NCBI GenBank assembly: GCA_013368315.1
Contig: JAACJM010000009.1
Location: 186,001 to 250,000 of the forward strand
Source of the DNA: Tetrapyrgos nigripes
Lineage: Eukaryota; Basidiomycota; Agaricomycetes; Agaricales; Campanellaceae
Direction: 5' to 3'
Length of the DNA stretch: 64,000 bases
In this document: in pieces, positions 54,301-64,000 of the stretch
How the letters are laid out: every line of letters starts with the position of its first letter
Position numbering within the stretch: position 1 is the stretch's first letter
Program-made: the position numbers and the translations under genes
Notes under the pieces: generated by a model
Database searches by the model: none
What the model was told of the DNA's origin: nothing
Seen by the model: the letters and a program-made list of their open reading frames with translations, nothing else

Positions 54301-57300
54301 GGTCCTTGCCGAGTTAATAGCGGAATTAGGTGACACGGATAGAGCAGTTGAAAAACAGGTGGCTTCGTTATCATTATCGCTTTATGAATGTAGCTAATCG
54401 CACACACAGGCTATCGCAGGACTTCGAAGAGTCAAAGCCTTGCTGACCACGTTCAAGACCCAGGGGTCCTCGCAAGAAAGCTTGGGTGGTTTCCTCAAGG
54501 TTTACAGCCTTGGTCTTATAACTTGGCTGAGTGACGTGCTTCATGACCTCCATGGAAAGAAGTCGGTCGAAGGCAAGCGGAAGGTTCTTCGAGGTATGGC
54601 TCAGATGACGAGGGAAATTGGTCCGTCTGTCGCGAGTATTGCACCTCAGGTATGTTTTTACCTCTTCTGTCCGTAACATATACTAACTTTATGCAGATCA
54701 TGGCTACTTTGCAAACAATGTCCGGCATAACAGAACTTTCAGAGGCGACTATTGACAGTTGGCGGCAATTTCTGGTTACCTTGGGATCATCAGAAATCGG
54801 CCCTCATATTGGCCCAACAAGCGCTGCGTTTGTGGCCTCGTGGCCTCTTTTCACACCTGCAGCCCGCGAGATCGCAAAGGACATTCTCGATAACATTGTA
54901 GCTCAAGTCGACCCAGATGCTGCACACTATATCGACAACCTCGCAGATCTTTCAGTCATACCAGAGTTGGTCGAAACCTACAGACGCCTTCGGGAGCTGC
55001 GGGGAAGTCTCACTCCCCAGGAGCGCTTGAGCAACATCCTCGAACGCGCTAGCACCAATAATATCATTATGGCTACACAGGCGCTTCATGAGCTCAAGAC
55101 ATTCATGTATGAGCAGAGGATGTTGATTCTCGAGATGGCTTCTGGTGATATGTTCGATCCTTTGGTGGGCCAGGTGTTGACCACTCTACTCAGCTTAGCG
55201 TCTCGAGATGCTGAGGAAGCAGAACCACTCCGACTGCTTGCCTTTGAGTGTATGGCTATCCTCGGCGCTGTTGATCCTGATAGATGTCAGATGAACCAGA
55301 AAGATTCGGCGATGATTGTCAAGAAGAACTTCACGGACGAGGAGGAATCCATTACATTTGCACTTCATATCATCTCCGACCCCCTAGTGGACGCTTTCCG
55401 TTCCACGAGCGATATCAAGTATCAGAGCCATCTTGCCTTCATCATTCAAGAACTGTTGAAGTTTTGTCGGTTCACTCCTGCTCTACTGGGGATAGCGGGA
55501 CATGGATCCCTGCCAACCAAAGTCAGAAGCCGATGGGCTAGTCTTCCCAAGCATGTGACGGAGACTGTTGCGCCGCTGCTAGAGGGCAAGTTTAGTTTTG
55601 ACCACAAAAAATTCGACTTTCCTCCATCGCCTCCTTTCTATCACACAGTTTCGACTTATCGGGAGTGGATTCAGACGTGGACAACACATCTCATCAGTGC
55701 TGCGTCAGGACGTACAGCGCAGGAGATATTCGGAGTTTTCATTGCTGCCGTGAGGAATAGGGATGTGTCGGTTGCCCACACCATTCTACCGCACCTTGTG
55801 CTCAATATCCTCATTTCTGGGAAAGAGAAGGACGTTCAGTCAATTCGCACAGAGATGCTGCTGGTGCTCGAGGACCAGGTGACCCCCAACAGCATTTCGA
55901 CACCAGACAAGAGACTGTTCAGTGCCCAAGTGAGTTTCATGTGTTTATTATACAGCCACCACATTTCATCTAACATGAACAGGCCGTCTTCATGCTTCTA
56001 GACCACCTCAACAAGTGGGTACGGAAAATACGCCAAGATCGCAAAGGGTTTCTGAGGAGCAGCAACAAGCGCACTCGGGATCTGACGACAGTGTTCGACG
56101 AACAGCTGCTGAAAGTGGATTCGGTTTTGTCGAGTATTGACCAAGATCTCATGGGCAATGCAGCGTTGAAATGTCGAGCTTATGCCCGTTCTTTGATGAG
56201 TTTCGAGAGTTGCATTCGCACCTTACGCGATCGGAATCCGAATCATAAAGATTTGCCGACATATTACGAACGTTTACACGAGGTCTATGCACATCTGGAC
56301 GAACCAGATGGTATGGAAGGCATATCCACTATGATTCTTTCGCCATCTCTGGAACATCAAATACGACATCACGAGACTAGTGGGAGATGGACGTCTGCTC
56401 AAAGCTGCTGGGAAGTGAAGCTACAGCAAGATCCAAATAACGTCGACAGTCATCTCGGGCTCTTGCGTTGTCTCCGAAACTTGGGTCATTATGGTCAGTG
56501 TCTGTCATTTTAAGAGTGAAGTATATGAATAACCTTGTCTGTATACAGATACATTGCGTACTCATGTGCAAGGCGTCCTCAACAGGAACCCAGCATGGCA
56601 AAGTGCTTTAGCAGACTTCCAAGTTGAAAGCGCTTGGTTGGCAGGTGCATGGGACGATGTACAGAGAATCACCGATAATGACGAGTCTGAAACTCCATCT
56701 CTGGTAATCGCCCGAGTGCTTTTGGCCATGAGATCCAAAGATGCTGCTACCATTTTGAATACGTTGTCTGCTGCCCGCAGAGCTCTAGGAGCCCCCGTAG
56801 CTGTTGCAGGTATCCGAGGTTATCACAGATCATACGGAGACTTCCTCAATCTTCACCTTACTCACGAACTCGAACTCATTTGCAATTCTCTTCATGACCG
56901 CAGATCCCAATCTCGAAGTCAAAGACAGTCGTTGGCGTCCAAGAACAGGATTTTGTCCGCCAGATTGGAAGCTACCCTCCCAACTTTCAGATATAGAGAA
57001 GCCATTCTCAGTATGAGGAGGACAGCTTTTACAATAGCGTAAGTTTTCAGTTTGAGACACAAAACAACATGGATACTGAACCTATACAGTGAGATGGGTC
57101 AGAGCTCAAGAAAAGAAGAGATTGGTCGATCATGGCTCGCTAGTGCTAAGATTGCTCGGAAATCTGGCCAATGGCAAACTGCATACAGCGCCATGCTGCA
57201 AGCTCGAGAGAGTGACGCACCGTTCTCATTCATAGAAAGTGCCAGACTCGTCAAAGCTACTGGAGAACCTCTTCGTGCGCTTCAACAGCTCGAGAACTCT

Positions 57301-59928
57301 ATGAGGGTCGAAGGCCTTTTAGAAGACAAAGATAGTCAACTTGTTGATCTCACTATGGACAACGATGAAGAAGCTATTCGGTTCAAAGCGAAAGTGAGTA
57401 TCTTCAATACTGGCACGTCTCCTTGCTCAATGAAATAGCGCAGGTGTCTTCCCTACGTGCTCGTTGGATGCAGGAGTCGCAACGGTTCGTGAAAGGAGTA
57501 GTGTTCAAGGCGTACAATTACGCAACCCACCTGGACGCTGAGTGAATTGTCTTTCTGACTATCGATAATCCTTTCGCCTAATGTCACCTTCAGCTGGGAA
57601 AGTGGTCAGTTCTATATCGGCAGATTTCAGGATGAATGGTTCAAAGATCTGTGCACCAATGAGCGAAAGGACCTTGCGACTCGGTTTGTCCAGTTGCCAG
57701 ACTTCCTCGTCACTGTTACTCATTCAGTTTGCAGAGGCACGAAGATGGCATTGTTTACTGTTAGAGCCTTCGCGAGAGCCATCAACTCGGGCTCCAAGTT
57801 TATCTATCAGACAGTTCCTCGATTACTGACATTATGGTTGGACCTTGGTCAAGAACTGTCTGTTAGCAAGACAGAGAATTTTGTCAAGATCAACAAGATC
57901 GTCTATGATACCATGAAATCGACACCAGTATGGAAGGTAAGTATATCATGAGGTCGTTCTAGCACTGCAGCTGGTTGAGCATCTTTATGCAGTGGTACAT
58001 TGCCTTCCCGCAAATAGTCTCGCGAATTGGGCATCCCACGGATGAAGTGTATGAGACGTTGTCCCATTTGATTGTGAAAGTCATCACCGAGTACCCAGCA
58101 CAGACGTTATGGCTCTTCGTCTCTACGATGAAATCACAGGACAGTCTGAGAAGGAAGAGAGCGAAGGAAATCACGGACAAACTAAGGGTACGTCGACTCA
58201 GTGTTGTCTCTGTATGTATTGTGCTAACACTGCAGCAGAACCATCCCTCTCTCATCAAAACCAAAGTACCCAGCATCGTCAACCAGATGGATACTTTTGC
58301 GATTGATATGTTGTCCTTGTGTGAACGTACTGTCGCGGACGGAGTCCACACGCTATCGATGAGCAAAGAATCCCCGAGACTCTATGGCCTTAAACGTTCA
58401 GATCTCATCATCCCGCTTCAAGAGTCCCTTATAGCAAATCTTCCACCCCCGTCGTCCTCTGAAACTTCTAATCACCAACCTTTCCCATTACAAGCTCCTA
58501 CTTTTCAACGTGAGTCCGTTCCGTAGTCAGTGTGCCCTGGGGTATGACTCACGCAGCCTTGCAGAGTTCCAAGACGAGATCCCAATCATGTCCTCCCTGG
58601 CCAAACCACGCAAGATTTCAGTCCGTGGAAGTGACGGTCAATCATACACATTCCTTGCCAAACCCAAGGACGACCTACGGAAGGATGCCCGTTTGATGGA
58701 TTTCTATGGAATTATCAACAAGCTACTGAGAACCAAATCTGAGTCACGTCGAAGGCAACTACGTGCGTTTTCATTACTGCCACGCTGGCTAATTGACTGA
58801 TTTGGAGGCACATCCAGGGATAAGAACGTATGGTGTAGTTACGCTGAACGAGGAATGTGGTTTGATCCAATGGGTTCCGGACACGCGTCCTGTTCGCCCA
58901 ATCCTTGCGGATTACTATGAAGCAAGGCAGATAAGGACTTGGGTACGTTTTTCGTCCTGTATCGTGACTCTATCTCATGCTGACCATCCTATTTTTCAGA
59001 GCCCTGAGATGGGCGAAGCCACGAAAAAAATCAAAGACATGCCCACAGCAAAAGATGACACCAAAGTCATCGAACTCTTCATCAAATCTTGTCTCTCCAA
59101 ATGCCCTCCAGTCTTCCACGAATGGTTCATCGAAACGTTCCCTGAATCCTCTGCATGGTTATCCAGTCGATTAAACTATGGAAGGACATGCGCTGTGATG
59201 TGTATGGTTGGGTTCATTCTGGGCTTGGGAGACAGACATTGTGAGAATATGTTGATGGATGAGAACTGTGGGGATTTGATCCATGTGGATTTTAATATGT
59301 TGTTTGAGAGAGGGAAGACGTTGGATACGCCTGAGAGGGTGCCGTTTAGGTTGACGCATAATTTGGTAGATGGTTTGGGTGCTACTGGGGTTGAAGGTAT
59401 GCGATCGTTTCTTGAAAGGAAGGCGTATGCTCATCGACTTTGTTATTGTACAGGTGTATTCCGAATCTCATGCGAACTAACCCTGCAACTACTCCAAAAC
59501 AACAAAGACTCCCTCATGTCTGTCCTAGACGCATTCATTCACGACCCTCTCGTCGAATGGGAAGAAGAAAAACGCAAGCTAGAGAACGCGGAGAGAAGCA
59601 GCAAGGGGGGTAATCCTTATCGACCCCATGGGAGAGGCAGAGAAGAAAAGGCCAAATACGACCATGAGTTCAAGTTGCAATTGGCGAGATCGTCTTTGAG
59701 TGCGATTGAGAGGAAGTTGAAGGGAATGTATTCAAAAGGGTCGGAAAGGAATGTGGTTAGTACGGAGACTTGGTCGACCAGTAATTTGGTGGAGTTGTTG
59801 ATTCAAGAGGCGATGGATTTGGCGAATTTGGTGGGTACCTTTTACTTTCTTCTTGTATTGGGTGGATAATGACTCATTTGCTCTCTCTGTAGGCACGGAT
59901 GTGGCCTGGATGGGCGAGTTGGCAGTAG
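51394..59928 (+). CDS. ATR/Mec1-type PI3K-related checkpoint kinase
   Basis: ATR/Mec1 kinases sense single-stranded DNA and stalled forks. About 22 exons and 21 short introns are readable, total about 2,450-2,500 aa. The long HEAT-type N-terminus contains a UME-like region (QNCAEACGYKTAHPLLQPHF, PILLYETCRLLGITRAVFVT). A FAT domain follows (ALKCRAYARSLMSFESCIRT, SHLGLLRCLRNLGHYDTLRT, LRARWMQESQRF, WESGQFYIGRFQDEW). The PI3K-like kinase core has GSDGQSYTFLAKPKDDLRKD (nucleotide loop), the catalytic loop LGLGDRHCENML and the activation start LIHVDFNMLFERGK. The FATC ends LARMWPGWASWQ. ATR rather than TOR or Tel1 is indicated by the YTFLAKPKDDLRKD and FATC details. One problem: near 52190 (YHWIYGK, then EADLPRFLGL) the frame shifts by one base with no credible intron; error or real lesion. 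Confidence 0.9.
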
Positions 59929-60109
59929 GTTTTGGACTGCTCATTTTTTGCTCGTTTTGCATGCTGCATCTCATAGTCATACCATACCGTCACATTTTCA
60001 TGGACATCGTTATCGTACATACACTCGATTACTTGGAAGGCTATTGCTACAATATAGTATATGTATCATTACACAAAGCAGATGTAAAAGCAAAATGTCC
60101 AGAGAAAGC
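59929..60109. other. Short convergent intergenic region
   Basis: The kinase gene and YAF9 converge here with only about 180 bp between stop codons, so 3' UTRs probably overlap. No additional gene. Confidence 0.55.
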
Positions 60110-61063
60110 TCACGCCCCTTCCACCAGCTGCTGCAACCTCTGCAGCTCCTCATTCTTTTCAAGCAGTATTTTCTTCCACTTCTCCTGTTCCGCCAGAACC
60201 TGCTTCTTCGCCGCCTCCAGTCTCTCTGCTTCGTCCTTCTCCATTGCTTGCATAAACTCTGGAACTCCAATCTCACTAGTGACATTCGCTGCCTCCCTCA
60301 ACGAAGAAGGATTTGCAATATGGAACGGAGCGGGTTTATTCCTTCTGTCTTTTGGTAATAACGTAGGTGGATGTGCCATGAGCAAGTTCAGGAAATTTTG
60401 GTAGGGGTCGCTAAAGACGATTTCGTCGTATTGCCAGGAATGAACGGGACCTTTGCGTATAGCGTCTTCAAGAGGAGGAATTTCTGGTTCGCCAGACAGG
60501 GTCCAAGGGTGTAGTTTTATATGGTGGTAGAGTGTCATGGCCTTTTCGCCAGACTCGGGTATGAAAGTGACTCGAATTTGGACTTCGAATTCTCCCCAAC
60601 TATACATGCGATAATTAGCACAAAAAAGTGAAAGAATGCATTACGAGGGCGCACCCTGTCTCTGTTACTTCGAAAGGCAGTTTGTCTACGTCTGTTCAAA
60701 AAAAAATTAGCTGCCAGCCGCCCATAAAACGCGTAGGATGAACGCACTCCTCGTCGAATTAGGATAGGTCTCATGCAGCTTGAACGTCACCCTCTTTATA
60801 AAATACCCCAAATCATCTGCACCTCCTACGATATCTGAATCCGGCGCTGAAGCTGCACTGCGTACGGCTACAGTCCACCTATGGGTATGGTCTTTGTTCT
60901 GAGGAGGAAGTGCTTCGCGTTCCTTGGGAGTCAAGACAACCGCAGTATTTCCATAGATTATTGGTCTGAAGATACTGAGTCCCTAAGCTATATGTCAGTA
61001 TTTCCTCTAGTAGGGTATGAAGAATATACGCACTCTGACACGAACGCGGTCGGCGTTGGACAT
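60110..61063 (-). CDS. YAF9: YEATS-domain protein, Yaf9/GAS41 type
   Basis: Yaf9 reads acylated histone tails and belongs to the SWR1 and NuA4 complexes. Exons 61063-61034, 60982-60748, 60691-60655 and 60599-60110 give 263 aa. The YEATS domain begins RGLSIFRPIIYGNTAVVL and continues with HTHRWTVAVRS, DDLGYFIKRVTFKLHETYPN, PFEVTETGWGEFEVQIRVTF and LYHHIKLHPW. The aromatic residues of the acyl-lysine pocket (HTHRW and GWGEFE) are present. The C-terminus is a coiled coil (AAKKQVLAEQEKWKKILLEK, NEELQRLQQLVEGA), as in GAS41/Yaf9. The tiny first exon (MSNADRVRVR) is supported by phase. It is divergent from the small gene that starts at 61148, 84 bp away. Confidence 0.93.
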
Positions 61064-61147
61064 GTTCTGGACTGAGCCTCGGCAAAAATCGACGCGGGTA
61101 ATTGCGGGACCCGCGACAAACAACCATTCGCTCCTTCATCATCAACC
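61064..61147. promoter_or_regulatory. 84-bp bidirectional promoter between YAF9 and a small-protein gene
   Basis: The start codons of the two divergent genes are only 84 bp apart, so 5' UTRs and promoter elements must be shared or overlapping. No TATA box is visible. Confidence 0.55.
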
Positions 61148-61626
61148 ATGGCCTTCCTCGACGCAGTCTATAAAAGTGCGTTTTCAGATTTCTACGAGTT
61201 TGCTAGGAATTTATTGTTGATTTTAGAGAGATACAACATCATTGAGTTGCAGAAGCAATATCAGGTGTGTACAGGCATTCCCAAGTGTACTCTTCATCGA
61301 GTCGTTAACGACCTTTTTCTCTTCTTCTCATAACTATAGAACGACCCTCGCCCTCTTCACTTCCGTGCTCCTCGCCGGGCCCTCTACATTCGTTAGTCTT
61401 CTCCCTCCTCGCGTCTGACAGACCTCTGACACATGTCCTTTCTCTCCCGTCATATCGTGCTCGTTGCTCGTTCACAGGTGTCTGGGGTGTCGGAATGGCC
61501 GTTGGCGCAGTCACCGCTACCTATGGAATCTTCCAACTCGTTGCGGTGCGTTATCCCTTGTCGCGTCATGTCTACCTGCTGATATCTATCTTCTTACATC
61601 TGTAGGGCAAGCCTGCTTCAAGTTAA
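61148..61626 (+). CDS. Small conserved-looking membrane protein (85 aa)
   Basis: Four exons (61148-61264, 61340-61391, 61478-61545, 61606-61626) splice to 258 nt, 85 aa plus stop. The product starts MAFLDAVYKSAFSDFYEFAR and NLLLILERYNIIELQKQYQ, then a basic loop (FRAPRRALYIR), and one glycine-rich hydrophobic segment, VWGVGMAVGAVTATYGIFQL, ending VAGKPASS. One transmembrane segment with small-residue spacing resembles subunits of mitochondrial or ER complexes, but I do not recognise the family. The splicing phases agree and the neighbour arrangement is tight, so it is probably a real gene despite its size. Confidence 0.65.
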
Positions 61627-62272
61627 TTGCGTAAAAACTCGTCAATGAGCCGAAACTGGGTCAGTGGCCTAACCTGGAGCCAAAGGCATGTAGATCAGTC
61701 GAGTTGTCAATAATAGAAAATCTCGTTTTATTTGCTTTTGCGAATGAGTTCCAGTCAGACGAGGTTTCGATGTCAACTTCTGCAATGGCTCGACCTAATT
61801 CATGATGGGAGCTGGATGGAATATAACGTAGCCCGAGGTCATGATGCTAGAAAACGGCGTGTACCTTCATCTGGGATGGCTTCTGGTTTGTATCCTCCAG
61901 GCACCCCAATGAACGAGGCTCGTAGAAGTTCATTAAAGCGCTTTATCTAGCTAGGCACTGTGGAAGATGGGAACTGTTCGAAGCAGAACTAGACGTCTTC
62001 CAATCCTTTTCACGAGCTTCTGATTGATCACCTTAGCTCTCGATATCTTATAAAGGCTTTTTGAAGGGCCGGAGACTGAACGTCCCTCACATCTTTGCGT
62101 AAGAACACCGGAGTTTGCATTTGTGCGGTCGAAGTTGTGTCAGTAGTGGCGGAAGCGTAATGATATCACAGACAGACTAGGATGGTAGGGGAAAGCGACA
62201 GGGCTGAAAGGTGTCAGACTCTTTGCCTATATAAATCTGGCCGAAGCAGCAACTCAGGACGGTGTGCCCTCA
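61627..62272. other. Intergenic region
   Basis: No gene; short frames such as 61732-61950 show no domain. Confidence 0.5.
62228..62236 (+). promoter_or_regulatory. TATA box before the seven-TM gene
   Basis: TATATAAAT, 37 bp upstream of the start codon at 62273. Good position and sequence; no other support. Confidence 0.5.
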
Positions 62273-63789
62273 ATGTCTGCTCGACCCCTCACTGATCGTG
62301 AAAACCGTCTTCTTCGGTTTGATGGTGAATTCGCAATGGAGAGCATTCCGGGGCTTATCCTGGAAGGTGCATTGTGGGGTAGACAATTCTGACTACTTGT
62401 GTCGACTCTGTTTACTGACATACTGGCTGTCTAAGAGCATACACCATGTTCGCCTTTTATGCCCTCTATTCTCTCTGGTGAGCCATCTTACTTCAGCTCT
62501 TCAGATATAACCAAACTCTCAACGTCTATCCTGCTCTTCAAAGCCAAAGAGGGATTAAAAGCTCAAAACCAAGACTCGCTCTAGTGATTGTCACCATCAT
62601 ATTACACCTCCTCTCTACAGCGCTCTTTGCTCTTCACGGCTATAGTTACCTCGTGCAAATTAAGTACGACAACTTGGTTATTGGTGCTCCAGATGAGACC
62701 GCTAGTGATAAAGCTATCACACCCGAGTTTTTGGTGATGAGGGCTTTTTTCGGGGAGTGGTTGATTATGTGTCTTCAGGTGTGCAGGTCTCAAATTTGCA
62801 AATCTCTCGAGCGAGATACTTATGCTGTAAACGTACAGCTTCTTGTCGGTGACGCGGTAGTACTTTGGCGTACATGGGTCCTTTGGCAAAATCAACAAGT
62901 GTTTATGGCTGTCCCGTGCTTGTTCTGGCTGGGATCCTTTGGTTCGGTGTCTCCTTTCAGTTTCTTCCCTGAGAAAGAAGCTAAGTATTCAAGCAACATT
63001 CATTGCATTCAACGTCGTCTACTGCACCTCTGAAGACTTTCCTTGCGACGAACGGTCCAAACGATCCCCTTCCTAGTGTGCTGCAGTTGTCAAATTGGAT
63101 TTTGTCTATTATGACCAATGTGATATGTTCAGCGATGATGGGGTACAAGTTGTGATGAGTATTTGCCACTGCCTTTAGTCGTTGAGCTGAGCAGGTTATA
63201 CTTGATGACTTTGTCTCGCTTTAGGCAGCACCGTCGTATGCTTCATAAGCATTCCGGATCATCTCGTTCGCAAACGCTCAAAATCTTGTCAGTGATGCAG
63301 TCTGGGCTTGTGTATCTCGTTGTCATGGTGAGCAATCCTTCGCTATATATCTGAAAATTACTGGGAAAATTGACCATGGACTCCAAGGGTATAATGGTCA
63401 TGTCTCTAATTGTCTCCACTGATTATGGGCCGGTCAATGTTTTCATGGGCGTATTGAACAAGCTATCAGATCAGATAATAGTGTGTTTTTCAGACTTATT
63501 GCTATATTCCAACTTTTTTGCTTACCGCTAGTTTCCTTTTCTCTTCTCTACACAGGGCCTTTACCCGACCATTGTCATCATCCTCGTAGAGTTTCAAAGA
63601 CAAGTTTGGGATAGAGAAAAAGAGGAGAGTTCGAATTCGAACGACCTACCGAAACATGGAGCTCAAGCTCTGCGTCTTTCTACCCTTCAGTTTGCTTCCC
63701 GTCCCAGAGGCGCCGACCCCGCCGCCGATGATGTTATTGCCAATGATAGCACCAACATGGTTAGTAGGGGAGAGACATCAGCTGTGTAG
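62273..63789 (+). pseudogene. Seven-TM basidiomycete family protein with apparent lesions
   Basis: Start MSARPLTDRENRLLRFDG at 62273 after a TATA box. Exons about 62273-62378, 62438-62477, 62544-62778 and from 62839 onward. Membrane segments include AYTMFAFYALYSL, LALVIVTIILHLLSTALFAL, LLVGDAVVLWRTWVLW and LQLSNWILSIMTNVICSAMM, then LVYLVVM, and the last exon reads GLYPTIVIILVEFQRQVWDR, ending ETSAV at 63789. This layout matches a large family of unknown multi-pass proteins in mushrooms. Two lesions: after FIAFNVVYCT (about 63035) sense moves one base to APLKTFLATNGPND, and the donor expected after YKLW is ATGAGT (63155-63160), not GTGAGT. Reading past that donor gives an immediate stop. Function unknown. 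Confidence 0.6.
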
Positions 63790-64000
63790 AGAATCCTGTA
63801 GGGTCTTATACACACTGGCGCACAGTTTTACGCAATTTGGAATTATCCGTACCTACTATTATTATTATTATTAAGCACGGCAGGGGTGCGTGCGTTTTTG
63901 GAGGAGTTTGGAAAGTTTCAAGTATTTCATACCATGTATTTGCAGCCTTGCGCATTCATATATATTCCTATATTATCCTATATCCTATATATTAATCCTA
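63790..64000. other. Window end with (ATT)n tract and AT-rich repeats
   Basis: A (tat)n microsatellite lies at about 63857-63871. The last 45 bases are built from imperfect tatattccta/tatcctatat units. No gene. Confidence 0.65.

Noticed and set aside
1..64000. CRISPR arrays, bacterial operons, riboswitches, tRNA or rRNA genes
   Set aside because: The sequence is fungal nuclear DNA. I saw no regularly spaced repeats and no tRNA-like cloverleaf by eye; a tRNA scan would be needed to exclude small RNA genes.

Overview
The window is nuclear DNA from a filamentous basidiomycete, most likely an Agaricomycete. Genes carry many introns of about 45-65 bp with GT..AG ends. Recognisable products are eukaryotic and fungal (Mgm101, Atg29, Nop14, ATR/Mec1-type kinase, Yaf9, a TRP/FLC-like channel, a LysM protein). 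F-box/LRR proteins and a seven-TM family, both commonly expanded in mushrooms, are also present. No tRNA, rRNA, CRISPR array or prokaryotic operon was seen. All exon coordinates were assigned by eye from splice signals, reading phase and paralogue comparison; none was confirmed by transcripts or database search.

Layout. 1-5.1 kb: three tandem minus-strand genes of an unrecognised two-domain plus coiled-coil family (copies A, B, C), then MGM101. 6.3-8.2 kb: an F-box remnant and an inverted broken copy (F) of the unknown family. 8.2-13.3 kb: a flavin monooxygenase, ATG29 and a divergent F-box gene. 14.0-15.8 kb: an F-box pseudogene. 16.5-20.9 kb: a TRP/FLC-like membrane protein of about 1,354 aa. 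21-34.6 kb is a decayed accessory region. It holds F-box fragments, a second copy (D, E) of the B-C segment, a palindrome-ended insertion with a nested hAT-type element (perfect 8-bp target duplication), a truncated helicase fragment, a truncated AT-hook-like gene, an HMG-box remnant and a multiply broken F-box gene. 35-36.1 kb: a conserved-looking acidic protein with a zinc-knuckle-like motif. 37.7-40.7 kb: a secreted eight-LysM protein built from duplicated symmetric exons. 41.2-44.1 kb: an F-box pseudogene and its intact paralogue. 44.6-61.6 kb is an ordinary dense housekeeping block: CNH-like propeller protein, NOP14, ATR-type kinase, YAF9 and a small membrane protein. 62.2-63.8 kb: a seven-TM family member with apparent lesions.

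What stands out is the contrast between the conserved blocks (MGM101, ATG29, 44.6-61.6 kb) and the patches between them. Those patches are dominated by duplication and decay of two families: F-box/LRR genes (2 intact copies and 7 remnants) and the unknown two-domain family (5 near-complete copies and 1 broken). The unknown family is the best candidate here for something undescribed. Its copies share intron positions, a conserved globular core and a rapidly diverging coiled-coil tail.
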